DNA of 64,000 bases from Giesbergeria anulus (GCF_900111115.1 NZ_FOGD01000004.1:62001-126000); one strand, 5' to 3'; counted from the stretch's first letter, positions 17,810 through 27,504 are shown. Numbers and translations are program-made. Notes: generated from the sequence alone by a model not told the origin.

Positions 17810-19165
17810 ATGTTTAAAAAGATTCTGATCGCTAATCGCGGCGAAATCGCACTGCGCATCCAGCGCGCCTGCCAAGAGCTGGGCGTCAAGGCGGTGATGG
17901 TCTATTCCGAGGCTGACCGCGACGCCAAATACGTCAAGCTGGCCGAAGAAGCCGTCTGCATCGGCCCAGCACCCTCGCCGCTGAGTTACCTCAACATGCC
18001 CGCCATCATCTCGGCGGCAGAAGTGACCGACGCCGAGGCCATTCACCCCGGTTATGGCTTCTTGTCCGAGAACGCTGATTTTGCAGAGCGGGTAGAAAAA
18101 AGCGGCTTCCAGTTTATTGGCCCCACGCCAGAGAACATCCGCACCATGGGCGATAAGGTCTCGGCCAAGCAGGCCATGATCCGCGCTGGCGTGCCCTGCG
18201 TGCCAGGCTCTGAGGGCGAATTGCCTGATGACCCAGTGCAAATCAAGCGCATTGCCAAGGCGGTGGGCTATCCGGTGATTATCAAAGCCGCTGGCGGTGG
18301 CGGTGGCCGGGGGATGCGCGTGGTGCATACCGAGGCAGCGCTGGTCAATGCCGTGCAGATGACCAAGGCCGAAGCCGGGGCTGCCTTTGGCAATCCGGCG
18401 GTCTATATGGAAAAGTTTCTGCAAAACCCGCGCCACATTGAAATCCAAGTGCTGGCCGACAAGCACCGCAATGCTGTCTATCTGGGCGAGCGCGATTGCT
18501 CTATGCAGCGCCGCCACCAAAAGGTGATTGAAGAGGCCCCTGCCCCCGATATCTCGCGCCGCCTGATTGACCGCATTGGCGATCGCTGCGTAGCTGCCTG
18601 CAAAAAGATTGGCTACCGGGGTGCGGGCACCTTTGAGTTTCTGTACGAAGACGGCGAGTTCTACTTTATTGAGATGAACACCCGCGTGCAGGTGGAGCAC
18701 CCCGTCACCGAAATGATTACCGGCGTGGACATTGTGCGCACCCAGATCATGGTGGCGGCGGGCGAGAAATTGCCCTTCACCCAGCGCCAAATCAACGCCC
18801 AGTTGCGCGGCCATGCCATTGAGTGCCGCATCAACGCCGAAGACCCGTACAAGTTCACGCCCTCGCCGGGGCGCATCACCACTTGGCACGCACCGGGTGG
18901 GCCGGGGGTACGGGTCGATTCGCACGTCTACACCAACTACTATGTGCCGCCAAACTACGACTCAATGATTGGCAAAATCATTGCACATGGCGATACCCGC
19001 GAGCAAGCCTTGGCCCGGATGCGTACCGCACTGGCCGAGACGGTGATTGAAGGCATTAACACCAACATCGCCCTGCACCGCGAGCTGATGGTCGATGCCA
19101 AGTTTATGGCTGGTGGCACCAACATCCACTACCTCGAAGAGTGGCTCTCACAGCGCCAGCGTTGA
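17810..19165 (+). CDS. accC: Biotin carboxylase subunit of acetyl-CoA carboxylase
   Basis: 451 residues from the ATG of [21 protein letters not shown], the canonical AccC start; 13 upstream codons in frame are not part of the family. ATP-grasp features are visible: the glycine-rich loop [25 protein letters not shown], the [11 protein letters not shown] stretch and [13 protein letters not shown]. It carboxylates biotin on AccB with ATP and bicarbonate. A strong terminator follows the gene. Confidence 0.96.
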   Translation: MFKKILIANRGEIALRIQRACQELGVKAVMVYSEADRDAKYVKLAEEAVCIGPAPSPLSYLNMPAIISAAEVTDAEAIHPGYGFLSENADFAERVEKSGFQFIGPTPENIRTMGDKVSAKQAMIRAGVPCVPGSEGELPDDPVQIKRIAKAVGYPVIIKAAGGGGGRGMRVVHTEAALVNAVQMTKAEAGAAFGNPAVYMEKFLQNPRHIEIQVLADKHRNAVYLGERDCSMQRRHQKVIEEAPAPDISRRLIDRIGDRCVAACKKIGYRGAGTFEFLYEDGEFYFIEMNTRVQVEHPVTEMITGVDIVRTQIMVAAGEKLPFTQRQINAQLRGHAIECRINAEDPYKFTPSPGRITTWHAPGGPGVRVDSHVYTNYYVPPNYDSMIGKIIAHGDTREQALARMRTALAETVIEGINTNIALHRELMVDAKFMAGGTNIHYLEEWLSQRQR

Positions 19166-19181
19166 GCCTCTTGCCCTGATA

Positions 19182-19221
19182 GGGGCCTGCGCCAAGCACC
19201 AGGCGCGGGCCTGTTTTTTTT
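19182..19221 (+). terminator. Rho-independent terminator after accC
   Basis: A 10-bp stem GGCCTGCGCC (19184-19193) / GGCGCGGGCC (19202-19211), with one G-T pair, is followed by TG and eight T residues. It ends accBC and lies 27 bases before the prmA start codon, so prmA may depend on read-through or a nearby promoter. Confidence 0.85.
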
Positions 19222-19247
19222 CATTGCTGTGCACAAGGCCCCCCGCC

Positions 19248-20132
19248 ATGTATGAATTGAGCCTGATGAGCCCGGAAGACCGGGTCGAATCCCTGAGCGA
19301 TGCCCTCGATGCGCTAGATGCCCTGAGCGTCTCGGTGGAGGATGCCGACGCCCAGACCGATGCCGAACAGGCCCTGTTTGGCGAGCCCGGTATGCCGCCC
19401 CCCAAAGACGGCTGGCAACGCAGCCGCATCGTGGCCTTGTTTGCCACTGAGGCCTTAGCCGAAGAAGCACGCAACCTGTTGCAAGCGCAAGAGTTTTTTG
19501 ACGGTTGCGCGGTGTTGGGCATTAGCCCGCTGGCCGACCAAGATTGGGTGCGTTTGACGCAATCGCAGTTTGCCCCAGTGGACATCACCCCCGATTTTTG
19601 GATCGTGCCCACTTGGCATGAGCCACCAGCGCAAGCCACGCGTGTGATTCGCCTTGACCCCGGCTTGGCCTTTGGCACCGGCACCCACCCCACCACCCGC
19701 ATGTGCCTGCGCTGGATTGCCCGCCAACCCCAAGGCAGCTTGGGCCGGGTGCTGGACTATGGCTGCGGCTCCGGGATTTTGGCCATTGGCGCGGCCAAGT
19801 TTGGCGCGCAAGACATTGATGCGGTGGATATTGACCCCGCTGCCGTGGAATCGAGCCAGCAAAACGCCCACGCCAATAGCGTGCAGATGCACTCTGGCCT
19901 GCCCGACTTGGCCCAAGGCAGCTACCAGACTGTGCTAGCCAACATTTTGGCAACACCACTGCGGGTGCTGGCCCCACTGCTGTGCGCCCATGTGGCCGCT
20001 GGCGGCCATCTGGTGCTGGCCGGTATCCTAGAGCGCCAAGCCGACGAGCTCAAAGAAGCCTACGCCCCCTATCTGCCGCTGCAAGTGGCCGATGCCCAAG
20101 AGGGTTGGATTTTAATGACCGCACAACGCTAA
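19248..20132 (+). CDS. prmA: Ribosomal protein L11 methyltransferase
   Basis: 294 residues from the ATG of MYELSLMSPED; an earlier in-frame start would lie inside accC and across the terminator. Class I methyltransferase motifs: the PrmA lead-in RLDPGLAFGTGTHPTTRMCLRW, motif I VLDYGCGSGILAIGAAKFGA, the acidic loop VDIDPAAVESS and NILATPL (the N-x-x-x-P catalytic loop). It trimethylates L11 in the ribosome. The neighbouring accBC and zinc-ribbon genes form the order common in Burkholderiales. Confidence 0.94.
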   Translation: MYELSLMSPEDRVESLSDALDALDALSVSVEDADAQTDAEQALFGEPGMPPPKDGWQRSRIVALFATEALAEEARNLLQAQEFFDGCAVLGISPLADQDWVRLTQSQFAPVDITPDFWIVPTWHEPPAQATRVIRLDPGLAFGTGTHPTTRMCLRWIARQPQGSLGRVLDYGCGSGILAIGAAKFGAQDIDAVDIDPAAVESSQQNAHANSVQMHSGLPDLAQGSYQTVLANILATPLRVLAPLLCAHVAAGGHLVLAGILERQADELKEAYAPYLPLQVADAQEGWILMTAQR

Positions 20133-20165
20133 CTCCCCTCCACGCCAGCCTACCCACCACCGCCG

Positions 20166-21605
20166 ATGAGCCAGATCACCCGCTGCCCGTCTTGCGCCAC
20201 CTCGTTCAAGGTGGTTCCGGATCAACTGCGTATTTCCGAGGGCTGGGTGCGCTGCGGTCATTGTGAGCATGTGTTTGATGCCACCGAGCATCTACAACCC
20301 CAGCCGACAGCGGCAACCCCGGCCCCAGCAGACATCCAAAGCGGCGCGCAAAACGCCACCTTGCCCACGCCATTGGCTGCCGCCAGCGCTACGCGGCCCG
20401 TATCCCCAGCCGACCCGTGGGAAATACCCCTGCCGCCGCCCCCAGCCGCCCCCAGCCCCGAAGAGTTGGCCCCGCCGCCACCGGAGGTGCTCGACTTTGC
20501 AGCACCGACTGCCAGCAGCATTGATCTGGACTGGCCAGAGGCAGCACCACCCCCGCCACCAATCACAGCCCCAGTACCGCCACCACCACCGCCGCCTCCT
20601 CCTCCCGCACCCATCCCCGCGCCGCCAGCGCCTGCCCCGATCCCGGCAGCCAGCATCCCTACCGATATTGATTGGCCTGAGCCTGCACTGGAGCTAGAGG
20701 CCGAAGCCACCACAGAAGCAGAACTGGCACGCGCCGCAGAGGCTGAAGCCAACGCCAGCCCGGTGATGCCCGAATTGGACTTGGCCCCATTGCCAACGCC
20801 CAAACCAGAGGCCAAAGAGGTATTTTCTGCCCCGGCTTTGGCACCCAGCCTCTCCTTGGATGAACGCATAGAACCCAGTGGCCCACTGGACTGGGCGCAA
20901 GACACGCCAGCGGCTACGGCGCGGCCTGCGGCTGCATTGGCGGCCACTACCCCAGTGCATCCAGCACCAAACACCGCCGCCCCCGCAACGGCAGCAGTGC
21001 CAACACGCAAAAACAAAAACAAACGTCCCGCCCCAGTTTCTGCCGACCCCCCCCCCCCTCCCACTGCGGATACCCCCGACGTTGGCCCCGACGAGCCTTC
21101 GTTTGTGCGGGCAGCACGACGCAAGGCCCTGTGGCGCAAACCACTGGTGCGCCTAGGGCTGGCCCTGTTAGCCACCTTGCTCTTGCTGGGCTTGATCGGG
21201 CAGGTGTTGGTGCATGACCGCCACAGGCTGGCGGCATCGCAACCGTCTTGGCGTCCCATGCTAGAACTGCTGTGCGGGCCGCTCAATTGCACGGTGGACT
21301 TGTACCGACAAATTGGCGCGGTGGTGATAGAAAGCTCCTCCTTTAACCGAGTGGATGGCGGCGTTTACCATTTTGCCGTGACGCTCAAAAACCGCTCTGG
21401 CCTGATGCTGGAGATGCCTGCCGTGGAGCTAACACTCACCGATGCCAACGAGCAGCCGGTGCTGCGGCGCGTTTTCATGCCGCAAGAATTGGGAGCCGGT
21501 ACCACACTAGCGGCCCACGCTGAATGGAGCTCTACAGTGCTGGTGCGCATTGCCACTGGCAACACGCCCATGGCAGGCTACCGGGTATTAGCGTTTTACC
21601 CTTAA
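20166..21605 (+). CDS. Zinc-ribbon (MJ0042) and DUF3426 membrane protein with Pro/Ala-rich linker
   Basis: 479 residues. The N-terminal MJ0042-type zinc ribbon has CPSC (C7, C10) and CGHC (C30, C33). A very long low-complexity linker rich in Pro and Ala (about residues 45-300) contains oligoproline runs. One transmembrane helix follows (LVRLGLALLATLLLLGLIGQVL, about 325-346). The C-terminal DUF3426 domain is presumably periplasmic. Function is unknown. A run of 12 C residues at 21047-21058 lies in the linker before the membrane helix, so slippage there would remove the C-terminal domain. A strong terminator follows. Confidence 0.85.
   Translation: MSQITRCPSCATSFKVVPDQLRISEGWVRCGHCEHVFDATEHLQPQPTAATPAPADIQSGAQNATLPTPLAAASATRPVSPADPWEIPLPPPPAAPSPEELAPPPPEVLDFAAPTASSIDLDWPEAAPPPPPITAPVPPPPPPPPPPAPIPAPPAPAPIPAASIPTDIDWPEPALELEAEATTEAELARAAEAEANASPVMPELDLAPLPTPKPEAKEVFSAPALAPSLSLDERIEPSGPLDWAQDTPAATARPAAALAATTPVHPAPNTAAPATAAVPTRKNKNKRPAPVSADPPPPPTADTPDVGPDEPSFVRAARRKALWRKPLVRLGLALLATLLLLGLIGQVLVHDRHRLAASQPSWRPMLELLCGPLNCTVDLYRQIGAVVIESSSFNRVDGGVYHFAVTLKNRSGLMLEMPAVELTLTDANEQPVLRRVFMPQELGAGTTLAAHAEWSSTVLVRIATGNTPMAGYRVLAFYP
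21047..21058 (+). repeat. Poly-C tract (12 C) inside the DUF3426 gene
   Basis: Twelve consecutive C residues fall in the coding sequence after an Asp codon and encode part of an oligoproline run. The frame is intact in this sequence. Tracts of this length are prone to slippage in replication and to base-calling errors. Confidence 0.9.
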
Positions 21606-21659
21606 GGCATGAAACGCTACGAAGCACTGGCTGCCATGGTCTGACATGGCTTAAAAACC

Positions 21660-21685
21660 AAAAGCCGACCCAAGGTCGGCTTTTT
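21660..21685. terminator. Bidirectional Rho-independent terminator
   Basis: An 11-base arm AAAAGCCGACC and its complement GGTCGGCTTTT, with a 3-base loop, give T-runs on both strands. It lies between the convergent DUF3426 gene and paaE and should end both transcripts, including the long paa operon. Confidence 0.88.
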
Positions 21686-21714
21686 GCGGGTGGCGCTAAG
21701 GCCGACAGATCAGA

Positions 21715-22803
21715 TTAACGCTCGTCAAAGCTGATGGTGACTTGCTCGCTGGTAGGGCGGGCTTGGCAGCTCAAGACAAAGCCTTGGGCGATTTCATCGG
21801 CTTCTAGGGTGTAGTTTTTGTCCATAGTGACCGAACCACACAGCACCTTGGCGCGGCAGGTGCAGCACACACCAGCCTTGCACGAGAACGACAAATCCAA
21901 ACCAGCATCCAGCCCGACATCCAGCACGCGCTCGGAGGAGGCCATCGTCATGTGGTGTTCTGTGCCATCGACCACAATCGTCAGTTGCACCGTGCGCGCT
22001 GCCGAGGCTTTGGGGGCATCAATGCTCACCACTTGCGCACCCGTAGGGGCACCGGCGCTAAAGCGCTCGCTGTACACGCGGTTGGCGGGCACACCCGCCT
22101 CGACCAGCGATTTTTCTACCGCGTCCATCATCGGCTCAGGGCCGCAGATAAACACTTCATCCATGCTCTTGACTGGCAAGAAGGCGGCAATCAGGGCACG
22201 CACCTTGTCGCCATCAATCAGCCCTTGCAACAAGTCCACTTCTTGGGCTTGGCTGGACAGAATGTGGATCATGGTGAAGCGGCCAGCAAAACGATCTTTC
22301 AGGTCTTGCAGGGCTTCATTGAACATGACGGTAGCCATGTTGCGGTTGCCATAGACCAAGGTGAACTTGGACTCAGGCTGCTCTTCCAGCGTGGTGGCGG
22401 CAATCGACAAAATCGGGGTAATGCCCGAACCACCGGCAAAGCCCACGCGGTGAATGGCGCGCTGCTTTTTGACCACAAAACGGCCATCGGGGGTCATCAC
22501 GTTCAGGGTGTCGCCCACCTTGATGGCGGTAGTGGCCCAGTTGGAGAACAGGCCGTTTTCTACCGCACGGATGCCCACTTCGATCTCACCGCGCTGGGTC
22601 AGGCGGCTGCGGGGGCTGCTGATAGAGTAGTTGCGGCGCACATCTTGGTCGTTGATAGTGGCGCGCAGCGTCAGAAACTGGCCCGGCTCAAAAGCGAAAG
22701 CTTCGCGCAGGTTGGCCGGGATGTCAAAAGTGATGGCTACCGCACCAGCCGCTTCCGGGCTGACACGCTTGACCTTGAGTTCATGGAAATGGGGTGCAGA
22801 CAT
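21715..22803 (-). CDS. paaE: Phenylacetyl-CoA epoxidase reductase subunit PaaE
   Basis: 362 residues. The N-terminal ferredoxin-NADP reductase-like module has the FAD motif RNYSISS and the NADPH-binding GGSGITPI. A C-terminal plant-type 2Fe-2S domain carries CKAGVCCTCRAKV plus a downstream cysteine. PaaE passes electrons from NADPH to the PaaAC di-iron oxygenase, which makes 1,2-epoxyphenylacetyl-CoA. It is the last gene of the minus-strand paa operon, 20 bases after paaD. The length matches the family. Confidence 0.95.
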   Translation of the reverse strand: MSAPHFHELKVKRVSPEAAGAVAITFDIPANLREAFAFEPGQFLTLRATINDQDVRRNYSISSPRSRLTQRGEIEVGIRAVENGLFSNWATTAIKVGDTLNVMTPDGRFVVKKQRAIHRVGFAGGSGITPILSIAATTLEEQPESKFTLVYGNRNMATVMFNEALQDLKDRFAGRFTMIHILSSQAQEVDLLQGLIDGDKVRALIAAFLPVKSMDEVFICGPEPMMDAVEKSLVEAGVPANRVYSERFSAGAPTGAQVVSIDAPKASAARTVQLTIVVDGTEHHMTMASSERVLDVGLDAGLDLSFSCKAGVCCTCRAKVLCGSVTMDKNYTLEADEIAQGFVLSCQARPTSEQVTISFDER

Positions 22804-22823
22804 GCTGGCGTTTCCGGTTGGCG

Positions 22824-23360
22824 TTAATACGGCTTGAAGTAATCAAAAGGTTCTTGGCAATCTAGGCATTTGTACAGCGCCTTGCAGGCGGTGGAACCAA
22901 AATGCGAAGACTCCACAGTATGGCTGGAGCCACAGTGCGGGCAGGGCACAGCGGGCTCAGGCTCGGCAGCACCGCGCACAAAGCGCAGCACGCTCTCGCC
23001 CGCCTCGCGCCCTTTAGCGCAGTGGTGGCCGGGGGGCGCAATGCCGTAGGCGCGCAGCTTTTCTTTGGCAATATCGGTCATCCAGTCGGTAGTCCAAGCT
23101 GGGGCCAATTGCGTCACCACCTTGGCCTGCAAGCCAGCGGCTTGCAGGGTGGTGTGGACATCGTCCTCAATCTGGCCCATCGCTGGGCAGCCGCTGTAGG
23201 TGGGGGTGATGACCACCTCCAGCCCGTCGGCACCCTGACGCACATCGCGCAAAATGCCCAGTTCACGCAACGACACCACCGGAATTTCCGGATCGGCCAA
23301 GGTTTCTAGGGCAGTCCAAGCTGCCTGTATGGCATCGGCGGGGGTGACAACGGTGTTCAT
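22824..23360 (-). CDS. paaD: Phenylacetyl-CoA epoxygenase maturation protein PaaD
   Basis: 178 residues from the ATG at 23358-23360; the frame stays open 51 codons further into paaC without support. The N-terminal DUF59/MIP18-like domain (DPEIPVVSLRELGI, then PTYSGCPAMGQIEDD) and a C-terminal zinc-ribbon (CPHCGSSHTVE and CKALYKCLDC) define PaaD. It is thought to help assemble iron-sulfur or di-iron centres of the PaaABCE epoxidase. It lies 7 bases after paaC. Confidence 0.94.
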   Translation of the reverse strand: MNTVVTPADAIQAAWTALETLADPEIPVVSLRELGILRDVRQGADGLEVVITPTYSGCPAMGQIEDDVHTTLQAAGLQAKVVTQLAPAWTTDWMTDIAKEKLRAYGIAPPGHHCAKGREAGESVLRFVRGAAEPEPAVPCPHCGSSHTVESSHFGSTACKALYKCLDCQEPFDYFKPY

Positions 23361-23367
23361 GGTGTTT

Positions 23368-24150
23368 TTACCAGGTAGCGTTAGGATGGGCGCGGGCCAA
23401 ACTTTGCATCTCGGAGAGCAAGAAGCCCAGATGCTCAGAATGCAGACCTTGTTTGCCTTCGGTGATGTAGCCTTCAAACGCTGGGCGCACCAAGGTGGCT
23501 TCAGCCAAAGCATCGTTCACCAAAGCGTCCCACTGGGCGCGCAGGCTGGGCACGCTCACACCAACACCGGTGGCCACGGCAGCGCTTTCGATGCTGCTGT
23601 CTGTCCAGAATTCTTCGGTGTAAGGCATCAGGTGATCCAGCGCTGCTTGCACGCGGGCGTGCGATTCGTCGGTGCCATCACCCAAACGGATCAGCCAGTC
23701 ACGCGAGTGGCGCAGGTGGTAGCGCACCTCTTTGAGCGACTTGGCAGCAATTGCGGCCAGTTGCTCATCTTTGGACTGCTGCAAGGCTTCCCAAACCAGC
23801 ACCATCAAGGCGCTGTAGAGAAAGTTGCGCACGATGGTGGTGCCGTAGTCCATGTCAGACTTGGCGTAACCCACCAAAGCGCTGCGGTGCGGCAGCTCCA
23901 ACAAGGTGTAGTTGCGAAACTCGGGCTCATCACGGAAGTAGGCCAGCTTGTCTTCGGTGGCGTCGCCACCCAAGACCACAGCGGCTTGCTGGTACAGCAG
24001 GCGGGCTTGGCCAATCAAGTCCAAGCTGACGTTGGCCAGCGCAATGTCTTCCTCAATCACGGGGCCGTGGCCACACCATTCGGCGTTGCGCTGGCCCAGC
24101 ACTACGGCGTTGTCAGCCAAGTGCAACAGGTAGTTGGCAGTTGCACTCAT
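23368..24150 (-). CDS. paaC: Phenylacetyl-CoA epoxidase structural subunit PaaC
   Basis: 260 residues, all-helical ferritin-like fold. The start region MSATANYLLHLADNAVVLGQRNAEWCGHGP and EEDIALANVSLDLIGQARLLY are characteristic. PaaC pairs with the catalytic PaaA to form the heterodimeric core but does not bind iron itself. It starts 2 bases after the paaB stop. A central region (FLYSALMVLVWEALQQSKD) is conserved in the family. Confidence 0.95.
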   Translation of the reverse strand: MSATANYLLHLADNAVVLGQRNAEWCGHGPVIEEDIALANVSLDLIGQARLLYQQAAVVLGGDATEDKLAYFRDEPEFRNYTLLELPHRSALVGYAKSDMDYGTTIVRNFLYSALMVLVWEALQQSKDEQLAAIAAKSLKEVRYHLRHSRDWLIRLGDGTDESHARVQAALDHLMPYTEEFWTDSSIESAAVATGVGVSVPSLRAQWDALVNDALAEATLVRPAFEGYITEGKQGLHSEHLGFLLSEMQSLARAHPNATW

Positions 24151-24152
24151 GA

Positions 24153-24449
24153 TTACATGTGCCCCACTTCTTCCGGAATTTCGTAGAACGTTGGGTGGCG
24201 GTAGATTTTGTCAGCCGCTGGGTCAAACAGTTCTTCTTTATCGTCCGGGTTGCTGGCAGTGATTTGGGCCGAAGGAATCACCCAGATGCTCACGCCTTCT
24301 TGGCGGCGCGTGTACATATCGCGGGCCATTTGCAAGGCGTGCTGCGCGTCCGAGGCGTGCAGGCTACCGCAGTGCTTGTGATCCAAGCCTTGCTTGCTAC
24401 GAACAAAAACTTCCCACAGGGGCCAATCTTTCAGTGCGGGGGTGCTCAT
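24153..24449 (-). CDS. paaB: Phenylacetyl-CoA epoxidase subunit PaaB
   Basis: 98 residues with the PaaB pattern [24 protein letters not shown]. The small subunit bridges PaaAC heterodimers into the working complex. The start overlaps the paaA stop by 4 bases (24446-24449), so translation is coupled, consistent with fixed stoichiometry. Confidence 0.95.
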   Translation of the reverse strand: MSTPALKDWPLWEVFVRSKQGLDHKHCGSLHASDAQHALQMARDMYTRRQEGVSIWVIPSAQITASNPDDKEELFDPAADKIYRHPTFYEIPEEVGHM

Positions 24450-25456
24450 GCTGCTTCCTTCATTGCGCGTTGTTGCTGTTTGCGGGCGTGGGCCAGGGCG
24501 GCATCACGCACCCATTGGCCGTCGTTGTGCGCTTTCACGCGGGTCGAGAGACGTTCTTTGTTGCACGGGCCGTTGCCGTTGACCGTGGTCCAAAACTCAT
24601 CCCAATCGATTTGGCCGTAGTCGTAGTGACCACGTTCTTCGTTCCACTTCAGGTCGGGGTCAGGCAGGGTGATGCCCAACACCTTGGCCTGTGGCACAGT
24701 GGCGTCGATAAACTTTTGGCGCAGGTCGTCGTTGGACACGCGCTTGATACCCCAGCGCATCCCTTGGGCGCTGTGGGGGCTGTCAGCATCTGGGGGGCCA
24801 AACATAGCCAAGCACTTCCACCACCAGCGGTTGACGGAGTCTTGCACCATCGCCTTTTGCTCGTCGGTGCCGCGCATCATCACCAGCAGGGCTTCGTAGC
24901 CTTGGCGCTGGTGGAAGGACTCTTCCTTGCACACACGGATCATGGCGCGGGAGTAAGGGCCATAAGAGCAGCGGCACAGCGGCACTTGGTTCATGATGGC
25001 TGCGCCATCGACCAACCAGCCAATCGTGCCTACATCGGCCCAGTTCAGGGTCGGGTAGTTAAAGATCGAGCTGTACTTGGCCTTGCCCGAGTGCAGTGCA
25101 TCGAGCAGGTCGGCACGGCTCACACCCAAGGTTTCAGCGGCGCTGTACAGGTATTGGCCGTGGCCACCTTCGTCTTGCACCTTGGCAATCAAGATAGCCT
25201 TGCGCTTCAAGCTAGGAGCGCGGCTGATCCAGTTGCCTTCGGGCAGCATACCGACGATTTCGCTGTGGGCGTGCTGGCTGATTTGGCGCACCAGCGTTTT
25301 GCGGTAGGCGTCGGGCATCCAGTCTTGTGGCTCAATGCGGCCATCGGCGTCGATGCGGGCATCAAACTTTGCCATCAACTCAGGCGGCTCGATAGCCGCC
25401 ACGGCTTTGATTTTTTGGCCGGTGTCATCCGGCACACTGAACGATTGCGTGTACAT
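24446..25456 (-). CDS. paaA: Phenylacetyl-CoA epoxidase catalytic subunit PaaA
   Basis: 336 residues. Carboxylate-bridged di-iron ligands are visible in [11 protein letters not shown] (about residues 115-125) and [15 protein letters not shown] (about 200-215), the E-x-x-H pairs of a ferritin-like oxygenase. PaaA epoxidises the ring of phenylacetyl-CoA with O2 and electrons from PaaE. An AAGGAGT ribosome-binding site precedes the ATG. It is preceded by an enoyl-CoA hydratase gene 43 bases upstream. Confidence 0.96.
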   Translation of the reverse strand: MYTQSFSVPDDTGQKIKAVAAIEPPELMAKFDARIDADGRIEPQDWMPDAYRKTLVRQISQHAHSEIVGMLPEGNWISRAPSLKRKAILIAKVQDEGGHGQYLYSAAETLGVSRADLLDALHSGKAKYSSIFNYPTLNWADVGTIGWLVDGAAIMNQVPLCRCSYGPYSRAMIRVCKEESFHQRQGYEALLVMMRGTDEQKAMVQDSVNRWWWKCLAMFGPPDADSPHSAQGMRWGIKRVSNDDLRQKFIDATVPQAKVLGITLPDPDLKWNEERGHYDYGQIDWDEFWTTVNGNGPCNKERLSTRVKAHNDGQWVRDAALAHARKQQQRAMKEAA

Positions 25457-25499
25457 GGCGATTACTCCTTGAAGGTTGAGGCCAATACGGTGGGGAAAA

Positions 25500-26282
25500 T
25501 CAGAGCAACCAAGCTGGCGTGCGCTTTTCTAAAAAAGCGGCAATGCCATCTTTGGCTTCGCTGGTGGCGCGCTGGCGGGCAATGCGCTGCGCGGTCTCTT
25601 CACTGATGTCGTCATTGATGGGGTGGCCATCGACGGCGGCAATCAGGTCTTTAGCGGCCTTTTGTGCCAGCGGTGCGCCCACAATCAGCGGTTCGATTAG
25701 TTGGGCGATAGTGGTATCTAATTGGTCGCGCTCGCACACTTCAGTCACCAAGCCCATCGCCAACGCCCGCTGTGCCGAGAAGCGCTCGCCACTCTGAAAG
25801 TAACGCAGTGCATGGCGTGGCCCAATGGCACGCAACACATAGGGGCTGATGACCGCCGGGATGATGCCGAACTTGACTTCAGAGGTGGCAAAGGTGGCAT
25901 CACTGCTGGCCACCGCCATATCGCAGGCAGCAGCCAAGCCAGTGCCACCACCCAACGCCGCCCCTTGCACACGGGCCACGGTGGGCTTAGACATGCCCGA
26001 CAGGGCGCGCAACATGCGGGCAAACTTGCGGGCATCGGCGCGGTTTTCTTCCTCGGTAAAGGCAGAGGCGCGCTTCATCCAGTTCAAATCGGCACCGGCA
26101 GAAAAATGCTTGCCACGGCCAGCCAACACCACCACCCGCACCGAGGCATCGGCATCGAGTTCGGCGCAGGCCGCGCCCAAGTCGGCAATCAGTTGCTCAT
26201 CAAAGGCGTTGAACACATCGGGACGATCCATCCAGATGGTGGCGACACGCTCTTGGCGCTCAATACTCAGGGTTTGGTACAT
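25500..26282 (-). CDS. Enoyl-CoA hydratase/isomerase family protein in the paa operon (PaaF position, LiuC-like)
   Basis: 260 residues of the crotonase fold. The oxyanion-hole segments are [12 protein letters not shown] (about residues 58-69) and [17 protein letters not shown] (about 108-124). In paa operons this slot is normally PaaF, the 2,3-dehydroadipyl-CoA hydratase. However, ADLNWMKR and [14 protein letters not shown] resemble methylglutaconyl-CoA hydratases (LiuC/GnyH) more than PaaF as I know them. It may have been recruited for the PaaF step, or serve leucine breakdown. The active-site acidic residues need an alignment to place. It lies between the binding-protein gene and paaA. Confidence 0.8.
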   Translation of the reverse strand: MYQTLSIERQERVATIWMDRPDVFNAFDEQLIADLGAACAELDADASVRVVVLAGRGKHFSAGADLNWMKRASAFTEEENRADARKFARMLRALSGMSKPTVARVQGAALGGGTGLAAACDMAVASSDATFATSEVKFGIIPAVISPYVLRAIGPRHALRYFQSGERFSAQRALAMGLVTEVCERDQLDTTIAQLIEPLIVGAPLAQKAAKDLIAAVDGHPINDDISEETAQRIARQRATSEAKDGIAAFLEKRTPAWLL

Positions 26283-26314
26283 GGTGGAAGTGGCTCGCAG
26301 TCAGTAGCTCAAAG

Positions 26315-27460
26315 TTATTGCGGCAGGTGCCATTTGCCGTCCTTGACTTCCAGCAGGCGGAAGGCGGACAGGTTCAGGCCCATGTGGTCGGTGGCCGACA
26401 TATTGAAAGTGCCGCTGGTAGCCACAAAGCCTTTGGTCGATTCGAGGGCATCACGCACCTTGGCTTTGTCGGTGCCGTTGGCACGCTTCATGGCATCTAC
26501 CGTCAGCATCAGCGCGTCGTAGGCGTAACCACCAAAGGTGGACACTTCGGACTTGTAGCGCGTCTTGTAGGCCAAGTCGTACGCTGCCACCACCGGCTTT
26601 TGTGGGTCGTTGGCGGGCAGTTGTTCAGGAATCAACTGGGCGGGCGAAGGCAAACGCACGCCTTCGGCGGCTGGGCCAGCCAGCTTCAGGAACTCATCCG
26701 AGGCCACACCATGCGATTGGTACAGTGGCAGGCTGACGCCCAACTGCTTGTAGTTCTTGGTGACGATGGCCGGGCCTTGGCCCAAACCAAAGACAAACAC
26801 CGCTTGCAAGCCTGCGGTATTTTTGATCTTGGTGAGCTGGGGGCTCATGTCGGTGTCTTTGGGGCCGTAGGTTTCGTTGGCCACCAGCGTGATGCCGTAC
26901 TTGGATGCTACGGCTTCGGTTTCTTTCTTGCCCGACTGGCCAAAGCCAGAGGTTTCCGACAGCAGGGCCACCTTGGTCAGGCCGCGCTTTTTCATGTCTT
27001 CAAACACTTTTTCGGCGGCCATGCGGTCGGTATGCGGGGTTTTGAAAACCCACTTCTTCACCGGCTCGACCACCACCACGGCACCGGCCAGCGAGATAAA
27101 GGGCACTTCGGCCTTGGTGACCAGCGGCACCATCGACATCGTGGCCCCAGTGGTGGTGCCACCGATGATGACGTCCACCTTGTCGTTGTCGATCAGGCGC
27201 TTGGTAAAACCGTTGGCCTTGTTGGCATCACTGCCGTCGTCGTAATGCACCAGTTCCAACTGGCGGCCCAGCACGCCGCCTTTTTTGTTCAGGTCTTCAA
27301 CGTACATTTGCAGCGTCTTCAGCTCTGGGTCGCCCAAAAAGGCAGCCGGGCCGGTGACGGAGAGCACAGCACCGATTTTGATCGGGTCTGCTGCCATCGC
27401 TACCATTGCGCCCAAGGCCAAAGTGGCACCGACGGCGATTTGCTTGAGTTGAAATTTCAT
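26315..27460 (-). CDS. Branched-chain-amino-acid type ABC transporter substrate-binding protein (LivJ-like)
   Basis: 381 residues. A cleavable signal peptide (MKFQLKQIAVGATLALGAMVAMA, about residues 1-23) precedes a type I periplasmic binding fold starting IKIGAVLSVTGPAAFLGDP. There is no lipobox cysteine, so it should be soluble in the periplasm. It is embedded in the paa operon between paaJ and the hydratase, while the matching membrane and ATPase genes livHMGF lie upstream of paaN on the same strand. Phenylacetate or a related aromatic acid is therefore the likely ligand (inference); branched-chain amino acids remain possible. Confidence 0.88.
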   Translation of the reverse strand: MKFQLKQIAVGATLALGAMVAMAADPIKIGAVLSVTGPAAFLGDPELKTLQMYVEDLNKKGGVLGRQLELVHYDDGSDANKANGFTKRLIDNDKVDVIIGGTTTGATMSMVPLVTKAEVPFISLAGAVVVVEPVKKWVFKTPHTDRMAAEKVFEDMKKRGLTKVALLSETSGFGQSGKKETEAVASKYGITLVANETYGPKDTDMSPQLTKIKNTAGLQAVFVFGLGQGPAIVTKNYKQLGVSLPLYQSHGVASDEFLKLAGPAAEGVRLPSPAQLIPEQLPANDPQKPVVAAYDLAYKTRYKSEVSTFGGYAYDALMLTVDAMKRANGTDKAKVRDALESTKGFVATSGTFNMSATDHMGLNLSAFRLLEVKDGKWHLPQ

Positions 27461-27504
27461 TGCTTTGTCTCCTGATAAATAGTTGTTGAGTTTTCCTGGT
27501 GATC

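Noticed and set aside
17696-18925. Long open frame (409 codons) on the minus strand across accC
   Set aside because: It lies wholly opposite accB/accC, which have clear biotin and ATP-grasp motifs. Long antisense frames are expected from strong third-position GC bias.
20400-20700. CCG/CCA-rich stretch considered as a CRISPR or tandem repeat array
   Set aside because: The units are short, irregular proline codons in one continuous reading frame; no spacers or repeats of constant length.
20258-21292. 344-codon Gly/Ser/Ala-rich minus-strand frame, resembling a glycine-rich surface protein
   Set aside because: It is the complement of the Pro/Ala-rich linker of the zinc-ribbon gene; CCx codons read as GGx on the other strand.
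26318-27475. 385-codon plus-strand frame opposite the LivJ-like gene
   Set aside because: A shadow of the binding-protein gene, which has a signal peptide and family fold on the minus strand.
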